The position numbers were made by a program, and so were the translations under genes. From NCBI GenBank assembly GCA_002410925.1, contig DHPR01000012.1:286669-350668 (forward strand): a stretch of DNA of 64,000 nt, in the 5' to 3' direction. This document shows, piece by piece, positions 45,970-55,034 of the stretch. The stretch's first letter is position 1, and the number at the start of each line of letters is the position of its first letter. The stretch is from UBA5359 sp002410925 [NCBI: bacterium UBP13_UBA5359]. Its GTDB lineage: Bacteria; UBP13; UBA5359. The notes under the pieces are model-generated. The model was not told the origin of the DNA. It made no database searches and saw nothing but the letters and a program-made list of their open reading frames with translations.

Positions 45970-46909
45970 CAGAGCGCTGATAAATAAATGGAGCCCGGAC
46001 AGGGAAGGGGTAAGTGTAATTGTACCTACTTTCAACCGGGCTGCTATTCTGGAAAAGGTGCTTTTTTCGCTTGATGACCAATCCTTGCCGGCTAATGAAT
46101 ATGAGGTAATAGTAGTAGATGACGGATCGGAGGATGATACCGCTGCTGCCGTAAGCAGGCTGCAGCAACGGATGAATTACCGTCTGGGGTATATCCGTAA
46201 TGAAGAAAGCCGGGGTGTGACCGGCGCTACCAACAGAGGGATAAAGGCAGCAGAGGGAGAAATACTGGTGATTATCAATGATGATGCCCTGGCCGATCGG
46301 CGATTGCTGGAAGAACATCTGCTGGCTCACTCCCGGACACGGCGGACGGTCTTTTGCGGCCAGGTATTCAACGTTCCTGCCCCGAAGCGCCTGCGGTTGC
46401 ATCCGGTAATTTCTTATTTGCACCTGTCCTTTGCTTTCTTTTGCGGCACCAACGTCTCTGTGCGGCGCCGGGAATTGCTATCGGTCGGTCTTTTTGATGA
46501 GAATATCCGTTACGGCTATGAAGACCTGGAGTTGGGCTTCAGATTGTCCCGGGCCGGATTTCGTTCTCATCTCAATCGCCGTTGCCAGGTTTTTCATTAT
46601 AAGAAGCCGCAAACAGCAGAGGAATATCTTGTCGGTATGAGCAGATATGCCCGTGAACTCGGCCGAGGAGCGGCTTATTATTATTGGAAGCATCGGTGCC
46701 TGAGAGTGATGATGTCGACAGGAATATTTCCCTTTGCAGTGTGTATTCACAAGCGCTTTTTCTCTGGTGGGCAGATAGCGGCATTTATGCGCCGTGCTCT
46801 GGCCAGTACCCGATGCCCGGTAAAGCTGCGTATTCTGCCGGGGCTTATTCTTTACAGATTGGAATTTTATGATGCTGTTTGCCAGAGGCTGGATGAATTA
46901 GGAGAGTAG
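45956..46909 (+). CDS. Family 2 glycosyltransferase
   Basis: GT-A-fold transferase of 317 residues. N-terminal SVIVPTFNRAAILEKVL, nucleotide-sugar motif VVDDGSEDDT, a further acidic motif VIINDDALAD and GYEDLELGFRLSRAG. No membrane segments. AAGGAG 7 nt upstream of the ATG. In the glycan cluster; the sugar is unknown. It shares 12 bp at its 3' end with the convergent next gene. Confidence 0.9.
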   Translation: MLSDNRALINKWSPDREGVSVIVPTFNRAAILEKVLFSLDDQSLPANEYEVIVVDDGSEDDTAAAVSRLQQRMNYRLGYIRNEESRGVTGATNRGIKAAEGEILVIINDDALADRRLLEEHLLAHSRTRRTVFCGQVFNVPAPKRLRLHPVISYLHLSFAFFCGTNVSVRRRELLSVGLFDENIRYGYEDLELGFRLSRAGFRSHLNRRCQVFHYKKPQTAEEYLVGMSRYARELGRGAAYYYWKHRCLRVMMSTGIFPFAVCIHKRFFSGGQIAAFMRRALASTRCPVKLRILPGLILYRLEFYDAVCQRLDELGE

Positions 46910-47632
46910 TTTTGCTGCTCTATCTACAATTTGCTTTGCGCCTTTGTCCCAATCATCCTTGTTAACGACGAGCTTGCTTATGATGGCTTTTAATTCATCC
47001 AGAGTATCGTAAGTCAAAGTCGGAAACTCGTTATACCATCCGACCTTTGTGGTAATTACAGGCTTACCCATAGCGATAGCTTCCTTGATGCACATTGGAC
47101 CGCCTTCAAGTTCACTTGTAACAAGGATATAATCTATCGATCTGTAGAAATCCGCCAGTTCGTCGTACGTAAGGGAGCCGTTGGTCCATTTGATGCGGAT
47201 GCCGGCTATCCTTTCCAGCGCCTTAACCCAGTCCATTCTCTTTCTGTTGCTTCTGTAAGGCCGGCCGCAGACACCCAGCACGATCTCTTTTTTGTAGAAC
47301 TGCTCTCCAACGCCTATTTTTAATTTAGTTGATTTATTTTCCGGAAGCAAGGACATCGTATAATCCGATTGTGCAAAGCACCAATCGCAATTACGGCTGG
47401 CATTGCTAAAAAGCCTTGATAATCTTTTATTCTTCTCCATATGAGTAAAGACGCATATGGATTTGTAATGTCCTTTGCGGTATAAGGCGTAATTTATGAA
47501 AACGTTGACATCTGCTTGCCGGTTCGGAGCCAGGTGAGTAATAGTTGCTTCTGGAATTCGTTTGGCGAACTCTTCCGCCCAGCGGCCCAGGATCCAGTAA
47601 GGCTTTTTCTCGGTAGTAAAATTGATCTTCAT
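46898..47632 (-). CDS. GT4-like glycosyltransferase on the opposite strand
   Basis: A 244-residue glycosyltransferase with a GT4-type C-terminal part: VLGVCGRPY, then SELEGGPMCIKEAIAMGKPV with the conserved Glu-containing motif. The N-terminal domain is short, so the protein is smaller than usual GT4 enzymes of about 370 residues. ATG at 47632 with GAGG 10 nt upstream. It is the only reverse-strand gene in the glycan cluster, next to the transposase remnant, which suggests insertion. Confidence 0.8.
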   Translation of the reverse strand: MKINFTTEKKPYWILGRWAEEFAKRIPEATITHLAPNRQADVNVFINYALYRKGHYKSICVFTHMEKNKRLSRLFSNASRNCDWCFAQSDYTMSLLPENKSTKLKIGVGEQFYKKEIVLGVCGRPYRSNRKRMDWVKALERIAGIRIKWTNGSLTYDELADFYRSIDYILVTSELEGGPMCIKEAIAMGKPVITTKVGWYNEFPTLTYDTLDELKAIISKLVVNKDDWDKGAKQIVDRAAKLLS

Positions 47633-47747
47633 ATCGGCCAATCCTCATCCTTTAAGCATATTTGGTTATAACATATTTGTTCAAGTACAGGCAAGGGGCT
47701 CTTCATCTCTTCAGGCACCTCCCCTGCATCAGGCATCTTTTCTTTTC

Positions 47748-48025
47748 GGGGACGTGAGTGGGACGCATAGGGGATGTACATTGACCGATTTGATAAGTGA
47801 ATTATTATAGCGCGACAAAGCAAGTGCTAAGGAGCAGTAACAATGCCCAGGTAGGCCAGACTGGATGCACCAGGAATACTTCATCATGTAATGGTGAGAG
47901 GCATCGAGCAGGGAAAGATTGTAGATGGTCGGAAGGATGGACAGGATAAAGCCTATGTATTATCCGCTGTATCGAGGATATCGGCTCAAAAGGACTCTTA
48001 GTCAAATTAATCAAGGTACGTCCCC
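47748..48025. mobile_element. Degraded IS200/REP-type element
   Basis: The gene-free stretch 47633-48136 holds the remnant of a Y1 transposase flanked by the inverted octamers GGGGACGT (47748-47755) and ACGTCCCC (48018-48025). Such GGGGAC ends are seen near REP-associated tyrosine transposases; the exact element borders cannot be fixed from one copy. Confidence 0.5.
47843..47999 (+). pseudogene. Y1 (REP-associated, IS200-like) transposase remnant
   Basis: Reading from the ATG gives MPR-stop-ARLDAPGILHHVMVRGIEQG, the well-known N-terminus of REP-associated Y1 transposases with the fourth codon changed to TAG. The match fades after about 30 codons (KIVDGRKDGQDKAY) and the frame ends in a stop at 47997-47999. 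The catalytic HUH and Tyr regions are missing, so it is dead. Confidence 0.75.
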
Positions 48026-48136
48026 TCTCCTCTCCTCTTTTCTTTCCGGATATATGATGTTATGATATTTTAGTGAATTGAGCAGTGTAAGCGAAGGCTG
48101 TAACTGCTGAGCAGGAAAGAGGAAAGAAATCTACTG

Positions 48137-48907
48137 ATGGATATATCGGATCTCTTCTCACGGTTTCGAAAAAAAGATCATGAACCATTTCATGATAATT
48201 CGCACCGGGAGAGAATTTGTATCTATACCGCAGTAAGCGCCGGCTGCGATGTGATAAGGCAACCTCTCTTCGTTAATCCGGAAATCGACTTCTTTGTCTT
48301 TTGCGATAATGAAGAGCAGCCGATTTCGCCTCCCTGGCAGAGATTGCCGATGGATTTTTATCTAAGGAATCCGCGCGTCTCTTCAAGATATTACAAGCTG
48401 TTGCCTCATAAGTTCTTTGGAAGCTACGATATAAGTATGTGGGTTGATGCTAACTTCCTGATAAAGAGAGATCCCTCGCCTCTCATCTCTTCCTGTCTGC
48501 AGGATAAAAACATGGCTTTTTTTCGGCATCCGGATAGAAACTGTATTTACAAGGAAGCGGCAGTAGTCATCAAGAAGAGATTGGAGCAAGAGGCTATCGT
48601 AAAAAGGCAGATAGAGAGATATAAGCGTGAAGGTTATTCAGCCGGTAAAGGGTTGATTTACGGAGGGATTATTCTGAGGAGACACAACAAGGCACAGGTC
48701 ATAAAAGCTATGGAAGATTGGTGGCATGAAGTGAGTCATTATTCTCAGCGGGACCAATTGAGCGCCAATTATGTTTTCTGGAAGAATGCGGTTGATTACT
48801 CGATTATACCTGGCAAATATCGGAACCACAGCCATTTTAAGTATTTCAAACATATTAGAAGAGAACACTATTTGGAATTGGACAATATTCGAGCGCTTCA
48901 AACCTGA
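48137..48907 (+). CDS. DUF616 (TOD1/MUCI70-like) glycosyltransferase-domain protein
   Basis: A 256-residue protein with the DUF616 pattern: SRYYKLLPHKFFGSYDISMW, VDANFLI, MAFFRHPDRNCIYKEA, GLIYGGIILRRHN, and SQRDQLSANYVFWK. The DxN motif likely binds metal and nucleotide sugar. The family is found in plant and bacterial glycan genes; activity of bacterial members is largely unknown. It starts the second half of the glycan cluster, just right of the transposase remnant. Confidence 0.8.
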   Translation: MDISDLFSRFRKKDHEPFHDNSHRERICIYTAVSAGCDVIRQPLFVNPEIDFFVFCDNEEQPISPPWQRLPMDFYLRNPRVSSRYYKLLPHKFFGSYDISMWVDANFLIKRDPSPLISSCLQDKNMAFFRHPDRNCIYKEAAVVIKKRLEQEAIVKRQIERYKREGYSAGKGLIYGGIILRRHNKAQVIKAMEDWWHEVSHYSQRDQLSANYVFWKNAVDYSIIPGKYRNHSHFKYFKHIRREHYLELDNIRALQT

Positions 48908-48964
48908 TATAATGATGATTATGGCGATTGAATTAAAGCGGATACCATATCAAGGGTCGGAATT

Positions 48965-49681
48965 ATGAGCGGGGGAAACCTGATAATTTATCATACAAAC
49001 GACCTTCATGGCAAGCTGGATAACCGTAGTGCAAAGCGTATCATAAATATAATTGCCGATCAGCCCGGACTCTTGCTCGATGCCGGTGATGCCGTATCTG
49101 CCGGCAATCTTGGCGTACGTCCGGGAGGAGAGCGGATTCTGCGCCTTATGACTGAATTGGGCTATACAGCTATGGCTATGGGCAACAGAGAGTTTCATCC
49201 GCTTCCATGTCTGATGAAGCGTAAGATATCCGCCGCCGGCTTTCCGGTTCTCTGCGCCAACCTAAGGGAGCATCGGGGAGAGGAAATCTGTCGTTCCAGC
49301 CTGGTGGTGGAACAAGAGGGTCGCCGGATAGGCTTGATAGGCGTATGTCGCGATATGCTGGCCGGCACACCGGGTGCCCGTTTATCGCCCTTTAAATTCA
49401 TTCCGCCGGCCGAAGCAGTAATGCGGGAGATGGTGCATCTTCGGGGGCAGGTTGATTCATTTATATTGCTCAGCCATCTGGGCCTGAGAGAGGATATTGC
49501 AATGGCAGAGCAAGTTGCAGGACTAGGCCTGATAATCGGGGGGCACAGCCATGATGCTCCGGCCGAAGGCTTAATATCCGGAGAGACGCTGATAGTTCAG
49601 GCAGGCTGCCGCGCTGCCTATTTAGGGGTGGTCCGTTTTGACGGACGAAGATGGAGATCCCGGCTGGAGAAGATCATTTAA
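48965..49681 (+). CDS. Metallophosphoesterase (5'-nucleotidase N-domain only)
   Basis: A 238-residue calcineurin-like phosphoesterase. Metal motifs: HTNDLHGKLDN, LDAGDAV, MGNREFH, LSHLGLREDI and GGHSHD. It resembles the N-terminal domain of UshA-type 5'-nucleotidases but lacks both the C-terminal substrate domain and a signal peptide, so it would act in the cytoplasm. Its place among glycosyltransferases suggests hydrolysis of a sugar nucleotide or phosphate intermediate; this is inference. Confidence 0.85.
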   Translation: MSGGNLIIYHTNDLHGKLDNRSAKRIINIIADQPGLLLDAGDAVSAGNLGVRPGGERILRLMTELGYTAMAMGNREFHPLPCLMKRKISAAGFPVLCANLREHRGEEICRSSLVVEQEGRRIGLIGVCRDMLAGTPGARLSPFKFIPPAEAVMREMVHLRGQVDSFILLSHLGLREDIAMAEQVAGLGLIIGGHSHDAPAEGLISGETLIVQAGCRAAYLGVVRFDGRRWRSRLEKII

Positions 49682-49717
49682 GGAAAGCATTATTGAGCTA
49701 AGGGTGAAGGTCGTAAG

Positions 49718-50611
49718 ATGGATAACAAGGTTGAAATCAGCATTATACTCCCAACATATAACAGAGGGCCCATTTTGGAGAAAGCCCTGGCTCGTCTGGT
49801 GGCTCAAACCGTTGATAGATGCAATTACGAAATCATAGTGGCTGATGACGGCTCGCAGGATAATACTCCCGAGATAGTGCGCGCTGCTGCTGCTAAAGCC
49901 GAGGTGCATCATTTGCGATTTGAAAGCAGATGCGGCCTACCCAGGGTCCGTAATGAGGCTATTCGTCAGGCCAAGGGCAGGTATTTGCTGTTTACCGACA
50001 GCGATGTTCTGGTGAGGCCTGATTTTGTAGAGGCTCATCTTGAGGCACATAGGCGGCATCCCGGGGCGATTGTCAATGGAGTGCTTGTTAATATCGCCTG
50101 TCCTGAGGAGGCTGGAAAGCCTCGTAGCCTTTGGGATATAAACTGTAATCCCTTCGACACGGCCAACGTCTCCTGTCCGGCTGAAGCGGTGATTGCCGTC
50201 GGCGGTTTCGAGGAGAACTTTGCGGCTTACGGCTGGCAGGATGTAGAGCTGGGATATCGTCTGCAAAAGTACGGATTGAAGAATTACAGATGTCGCCGCG
50301 CCCTGGCGTACCATGTGCACGGACCTGCCTCAATTCCAAATCTTGATTTCCTGCGGGAAAAAGCTTATATGCGCGGCCGCAGCGGGGCAATGTTCTATCT
50401 TAAGCATCCGGAGCTTTCTGTTAAGCTGGCGGTTCACGGCAATCCACTTTTTTTACTGTCGGGCCTGGGCGGATGGCTGGAAAATCATCAGACCGGGCGG
50501 TGGCTGCTACAGCGGTCGCAAGAGCGGAAAGGCCTGATAAGAAGTATTTTCGGAGAATTAGTGGTAGCTTATCACTATGAACGGGGTTATAATGAAATCT
50601 TCAAGCGATAA
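49718..50611 (+). CDS. Family 2 glycosyltransferase
   Basis: A 297-residue GT2 enzyme: SIILPTYNRGPILEKAL, VADDGSQDNT, LLFTDSDVLVRPDF and a C-terminal YGWQDVELGYRLQKYG motif carrying the likely catalytic acidic residues. Similar in layout to the GT2 at 45956. It overlaps the next gene by 20 bp. Confidence 0.9.
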   Translation: MDNKVEISIILPTYNRGPILEKALARLVAQTVDRCNYEIIVADDGSQDNTPEIVRAAAAKAEVHHLRFESRCGLPRVRNEAIRQAKGRYLLFTDSDVLVRPDFVEAHLEAHRRHPGAIVNGVLVNIACPEEAGKPRSLWDINCNPFDTANVSCPAEAVIAVGGFEENFAAYGWQDVELGYRLQKYGLKNYRCRRALAYHVHGPASIPNLDFLREKAYMRGRSGAMFYLKHPELSVKLAVHGNPLFLLSGLGGWLENHQTGRWLLQRSQERKGLIRSIFGELVVAYHYERGYNEIFKR

Positions 50612-51695
50612 GATGCATATAGCTTTTCTTTTGCCCGACCAGGGAGCGTACGGCGGTGCTCGGCAATATATGTGCACCATGCTGCAATCGTTGCCGCCGG
50701 AGGTGCACGCGACCATTATTATCCCTGACGGCCCGTTGGAGAGAGTGCTTAGCGGCTTTACAGATGATTGCTTGATTTATCCTTCTCCCCGACGTAATCC
50801 TTTAAAGGCTGTTGCGGCTTTGTGTGGAATTATCAGAAAAATACGAGAAATTGATTGTCTGCATATAAGATTAGCTTATGAACTTATTCCGCTGGTCAGG
50901 CTTCTGGCGCCCCAGATACCTGTCGTACTAGGAGTACATGGCTTCAATACCGGCGGAGCGGTATATTACTTTCAAGCAGCTTTTGTAGGTAGGGCGGCAG
51001 ATAAGGTCATTACAGTTTCCAATAGCGAGGCCGACAGGTTGCTGCGCTTCGGATTACCCGAAGGCAAGATAGTTCGTATCTATAATGGCATAAAGGATCC
51101 TCTGGAGAATCCTCTGCGGCCGATAGACAAACCGTTTGAAGGCATTACCATTGGAACTTCAGCCAGACTTGAACCAGAAAAGGATTTATCTCTGCTACTG
51201 GAAGCTGTAGCAAATGTTGCCAGGCAAACAAGGGTCAGGCTTATTATTGCAGGAGAGGGATCCTTACGGGAAAGCTTAGAGAAGCAAGCATCTTCTCTAG
51301 GAATAAATGCTTGTTTCCTCGGCTTTGTGCCGGATATTGCTCGCAGGATGAGTAGCTGGGATATTTTTTGTCTGCCGTCATACCGGGAGCCTTTCGGTTT
51401 TTCCATAGCCGAAGCTATGGCTAACGGCTTGCCTGTTGTGGCAGCAAGAGCCGGTGGCCCGCAAGAAATAGTTGATGACGGCCATACAGGATTGATGTTT
51501 CAGCCCGGGGATAAAGATGCCTTGGCCGGTGCTCTGCTCAGCCTGTGTCGTGATCGTGAAAGAAGGGCATCTATGGGTAATGCAGGAAGAGAAAAATATG
51601 AACGGTGCTTTTGCGCGGAGGCCATGGTGAATGCAACGTTGGATGTTTTTCGAGAGGCCGCGTGCAGGCGGGGCTTGCGTAAAAGCGATGCATAA
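50592..51695 (+). CDS. Family 4 glycosyltransferase
   Basis: GT-B retaining glycosyltransferase of 367 residues. N-terminal domain with FLLPDQGAYGGARQYMCTML; C-terminal domain with IGTSARLEPEKDLSLLLEAV and the donor-binding PSYREPFGFSIAEAMANGLP. ATG at 50592 has GGGG 6 nt upstream; 50577 is possible. Overlaps both neighbours, showing tight coupling. Confidence 0.92.
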   Translation: MKSSSDKMHIAFLLPDQGAYGGARQYMCTMLQSLPPEVHATIIIPDGPLERVLSGFTDDCLIYPSPRRNPLKAVAALCGIIRKIREIDCLHIRLAYELIPLVRLLAPQIPVVLGVHGFNTGGAVYYFQAAFVGRAADKVITVSNSEADRLLRFGLPEGKIVRIYNGIKDPLENPLRPIDKPFEGITIGTSARLEPEKDLSLLLEAVANVARQTRVRLIIAGEGSLRESLEKQASSLGINACFLGFVPDIARRMSSWDIFCLPSYREPFGFSIAEAMANGLPVVAARAGGPQEIVDDGHTGLMFQPGDKDALAGALLSLCRDRERRASMGNAGREKYERCFCAEAMVNATLDVFREAACRRGLRKSDA

Positions 51696-53052
51696 AGTAA
51701 TTATTTTGATAACTTCTTGGAATAATCTTCATTATACTCTTAAATGCCTGGAATCTCTAAAAAGATGCACCCTTGATACGGATAATTACAAGTTTGAATT
51801 CGTTGTCATAGATGATTGCTCAACTGATGACGGTTTGCTCGAGGTACTATCAGCCGTGGCCGGGGTCAGGCTTATCCGTTTAACAGAGAATAGAGGCATC
51901 ACACATTGCTGGAATCGTGGTTTTCGTGAATATAAGGAGACGCACGATATAATCATTTTTTGTAATAATGATGTGATTTTCAGCCCTGGCTGGGCAGAGA
52001 AGCTGTGTGATTCTCTTGTGGGCGAAAGGTTGGATTTTGTCGGCCCGCTCACTAATACGCCGGGATTTATCGATAAGCAGGATATCAGAAGATACTGCAA
52101 GAAGTATATCCATAGTGATGAAGTAGAGAGTATCAATGCTACGGCTCGCTGCATCGCTGATGGCGGCTGGCGGCGGATAAGCAAGATCAATGGCTTTTGC
52201 ATGTGCGTGCGCATGGAGTTTCTATGCCGGAATGTCTTGCCGGATGGCAATGTGTTCGATCCTGCCAACATCATCTTTAAATCGGATGATGAGATACAAT
52301 CACGAACGAAGCCGCGTGCAGGAATATGCTTGAGCAGCTTTGTTTTCCATTACAAGCAGATTTCGGTAGGTCATCTAAAAGACCGCCCTCGCGTAAAGAG
52401 AGTGTATCGTTGTGAAATGAATAATGATCGTATCGGCCGGCAGCAGGTATTATTGAAGATTATCGATGCCGTCAAAACAAAAAAGAGCGAAGCCAGGGCT
52501 ATAGGCCTGATGGCAGCAGTATTGGCGGTGATCTGCATCTTAGCCTATATCTTGGCGGCGCCATTGCCTTCTTCGCATATTCACGATCAGCAGCCTGAAA
52601 AGGAAGAGGCTGGGCAAGGATTGCCTGGCGATATGAAATCGGTTGCGATCAGAGAAGGAAGGTTGATAGGCCAAGAAGATGGACGTAATATATGGGAGCT
52701 GAGTGCTCAAAAGATACAGGCTACGGATGAGAGAGTGATTATGGATAAGACCAGGGCTGTCCTCTTTCGGTCGCAATTACCGGATCTGGTGCTGACCGCT
52801 CCTCATGTAACCTATCTACCGCTGCAGGATACCTGGTCGGCTACAGGCGGTGTTAAGGGAAGCGCCGGACCGGATTTGGAATTACGAATCGGGCGGATGA
52901 GCTACGAGGGTACACAGAGAACTATAAAAGGTGAAGAGGGCGTCGTCCTCTCCGGTCGTTGCTGGCGGCTGGAAGGGAGGCGTCTTGATGCTGATGCGCA
53001 GTTAAAGCGTATTGCTGTGAGAGACAGGGCAAGATTGGAGTATTTTGATTAA
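51688..53052 (+). CDS. Fusion of GT2 glycosyltransferase and LptC-like domain
   Basis: A single open frame of 454 residues. Residues 1-250 are a GT2 domain: VIILITSWNNLHYTLKCLES, VVIDDCSTDDG, IIFCNNDVIFSPGWA. A transmembrane helix follows (about 271-292, LMAAVLAVICILAYILAA), then an LptC-like beta domain (about 310-454: GRLIGQEDGRNIWELSAQKI, VTYLPLQDTWSATGGVKG, GEEGVVLSGRCWRLEGRRLD). LptC is the periplasmic bridge component of the LPS export machine. Topology would place the transferase in the cytoplasm and the LptC part outside. I have not met this pairing before. It overlaps the preceding GT4 gene by 8 bp. Confidence 0.8.
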   Translation: MHKVIILITSWNNLHYTLKCLESLKRCTLDTDNYKFEFVVIDDCSTDDGLLEVLSAVAGVRLIRLTENRGITHCWNRGFREYKETHDIIIFCNNDVIFSPGWAEKLCDSLVGERLDFVGPLTNTPGFIDKQDIRRYCKKYIHSDEVESINATARCIADGGWRRISKINGFCMCVRMEFLCRNVLPDGNVFDPANIIFKSDDEIQSRTKPRAGICLSSFVFHYKQISVGHLKDRPRVKRVYRCEMNNDRIGRQQVLLKIIDAVKTKKSEARAIGLMAAVLAVICILAYILAAPLPSSHIHDQQPEKEEAGQGLPGDMKSVAIREGRLIGQEDGRNIWELSAQKIQATDERVIMDKTRAVLFRSQLPDLVLTAPHVTYLPLQDTWSATGGVKGSAGPDLELRIGRMSYEGTQRTIKGEEGVVLSGRCWRLEGRRLDADAQLKRIAVRDRARLEYFD

Positions 53053-53063
53053 GGAGCAGGATT

Positions 53064-54050
53064 ATGGAAGGCGCTGTTTGCGAAAAAAAGGCCAGGCAAG
53101 AGATAAGCTCTGATAAAACTTCTCTTAGCCTGGTTATTCCGGTATTTAATGAGGAGGAGGCGTTGCCGCATCTTTACAGCGCCTTGAATGCAATACTTGG
53201 TCATGACAAGAAGTGCGAAATGCTCTTTATAGATGATGGTAGTCATGATAGCAGCCTTGAAGTGCTACAGCGCCTAGAGGAGCAGGATCCCCGGGTAAGA
53301 GTGGTAGCTTTTCGGCGCAACTTCGGTAAGGCCGCAGCGTTGGATTGTGGTTTCAAGGAGGCTCGAGGAAAGGTAATTATTACCATGGATGCCGATCTTC
53401 AGGATGACCCGAAGGAAATCCCCAACTTTCTTTCCAAGCTGAAGGAGGGCTATGATCTGGTCTCCGGCTGGAAATATCATCGCCATGATCCTCTCTCCAA
53501 GACTCTGCCCTCCCGATTGTTTAACCGGGTGACAGCGGCCCTGTCCGGTATTGATTTGCATGATTTCAATTGCGGCTTTAAGGCCTATCGGCGGGAGGTT
53601 GTTCGTGAACTGGAGCTATACGGTGAATTGCATCGTTATATACCGGTTCTGGCTTACTGGAGGGGGTTTAAGGTAGCCGAAATCAAGGTTAAACATAATC
53701 CTCGCCTTTACGGTATCTCTAAATACGGCTGGGAACGCTTTGCCAGAGGTTTTTTCGATCTATTGACCGTAACTTTGCTGACCAGGTATGTTCGGCGGCC
53801 CTTACACTTTTTTGGCTCCATAGGAGCAGGTCTGTTCAGTCTGGGCCTAGTGATAAATATCTATATGTCCGTATTATGGATTACCGGGCACCGGCCTATC
53901 GGCACCAGGCCGCTGTTATTGCTGGGCATATTGCTGCTGATGGTCGGTATTCAGTTTATCTCTACCGGCTTGCTGGGGGAACTGCTTACCAACAGCAATC
54001 GGCGAGAGATGTATTCAGTAGCTTATATGACCGGTCAAAATGAAAATTAA
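53064..54050 (+). CDS. Membrane GT2 glycosyltransferase (ArnC/GtrB/DPM1-type)
   Basis: 328 residues. GT2 domain with LVIPVFNEEEALPHLY, FIDDGSHDSS, ITMDADLQDDPKEIP and YGISKYGWERF, then two C-terminal membrane helices (LHFFGSIGAGLFSLGLVINI and PLLLLGILLLMVGIQFIS). Such enzymes load a sugar onto undecaprenyl or dolichyl phosphate. This fits the ArnT-like enzyme at 55930, which would use the lipid-linked sugar as donor. GGAG precedes the ATG. Confidence 0.92.
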   Translation: MEGAVCEKKARQEISSDKTSLSLVIPVFNEEEALPHLYSALNAILGHDKKCEMLFIDDGSHDSSLEVLQRLEEQDPRVRVVAFRRNFGKAAALDCGFKEARGKVIITMDADLQDDPKEIPNFLSKLKEGYDLVSGWKYHRHDPLSKTLPSRLFNRVTAALSGIDLHDFNCGFKAYRREVVRELELYGELHRYIPVLAYWRGFKVAEIKVKHNPRLYGISKYGWERFARGFFDLLTVTLLTRYVRRPLHFFGSIGAGLFSLGLVINIYMSVLWITGHRPIGTRPLLLLGILLLMVGIQFISTGLLGELLTNSNRREMYSVAYMTGQNEN

Positions 54051-54966
54051 GCTTACCGGCACGCCGATCAAAATTCTTACGACCGCCATTCTAATGATTT
54101 TGGTTATCAGGAGCCTCTCTTTGGAACGTATTGCTTCTCTGATGGGAAGCATCGATACGATTATTCTTTTGCCCGTTCTTCTTGCTGCTATTGCCTTTGT
54201 ATTGCTGAAATGGTGCAAGTGGCATCTCTTGCTGATTGGCAGGACGGAAGCTCTAACCCCGAGCTTATCCATGGCCTCATACCTTATAGGTACGGCTGCC
54301 GGTCTGGTTACACCGGGCCGGGTGGGAGAGTTAGGGCGGGCAGCTCTCTTCAAAGAAGATGACCGTACCAGAGTGGCCGGATTAGTAATTTTTGATAGGA
54401 TGATAGATCTGGTAACGGTGGCTGTCTATGCTCTTGCCGGTCTTTTTGCTGTTAGCCGTTTTCTTGGAACAGTGACGCTGGTCGGTATTATAATTCTAGC
54501 GGCTGTTATTTTTGGCGGCGATGGTGTGATGAAGATTCTAAATAGAATACCGTTGTTCAAAGGACTGTTGAAGCGTTTTCGAGGGTTGGAGATCATGCTC
54601 CAGGGCTGGAGCGGTTTTGATCGTCGGCGCCTTATGATCGTTACAGGTATATCCTTTTTGGCGTTCGGTGTTTCTCTAATCCAGTTTCATCTTCTATCTG
54701 AAGCTCTCTTTCCCGGGGCCTCTTTGTTAGCGGCGCTGATATCATTTCCCGTTCTGGTGCTGGCTAGTGCAGCACCCTTTACCGTATCAGGCTTTGGCGC
54801 CCGAGAGGCTGTTGCCGTACTGATGATGGGGCGTTATGCTATACCTCGAGAGGTAGCTGTTAGCGCCACATTGCTCTCCTTTACATTTAATGTAGCTGTT
54901 CCAGGTCTGGTCGGAGCAGCCTTTCTGCAGCATATCGGCAGGGATAAAACCGATACTTCCGTTTAA
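54040..54966 (+). CDS. Lysylphosphatidylglycerol synthase-type membrane protein (flippase-like)
   Basis: A 308-residue polytopic protein of the UPF0104/AglD family. About seven hydrophobic segments; conserved TPGRVGELGRAALF and SGFGAREAVAVLMM are typical of the MprF-like membrane domain, often linked to glycolipid flipping. No synthetase domain. It overlaps the ArnC-like gene by 11 bp, so it may move that product across the membrane. Confidence 0.85.
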   Translation: MKIKLTGTPIKILTTAILMILVIRSLSLERIASLMGSIDTIILLPVLLAAIAFVLLKWCKWHLLLIGRTEALTPSLSMASYLIGTAAGLVTPGRVGELGRAALFKEDDRTRVAGLVIFDRMIDLVTVAVYALAGLFAVSRFLGTVTLVGIIILAAVIFGGDGVMKILNRIPLFKGLLKRFRGLEIMLQGWSGFDRRRLMIVTGISFLAFGVSLIQFHLLSEALFPGASLLAALISFPVLVLASAAPFTVSGFGAREAVAVLMMGRYAIPREVAVSATLLSFTFNVAVPGLVGAAFLQHIGRDKTDTSV

Positions 54967-55034
54967 GGATTGGCAAGAGAGAGTGTTAATGTTAAATTAT
55001 ACATGGCTGTTTGAACGGCGGCCGGCAGGATATG

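Noticed and set aside
51688-53052. GT2-LptC fusion considered as a sequencing frameshift joining two genes
   Set aside because: The joint lies in a single unbroken frame with a natural linker and one membrane helix, and no ribosome-binding site plus start was seen at the domain border; an assembly error cannot be fully excluded.
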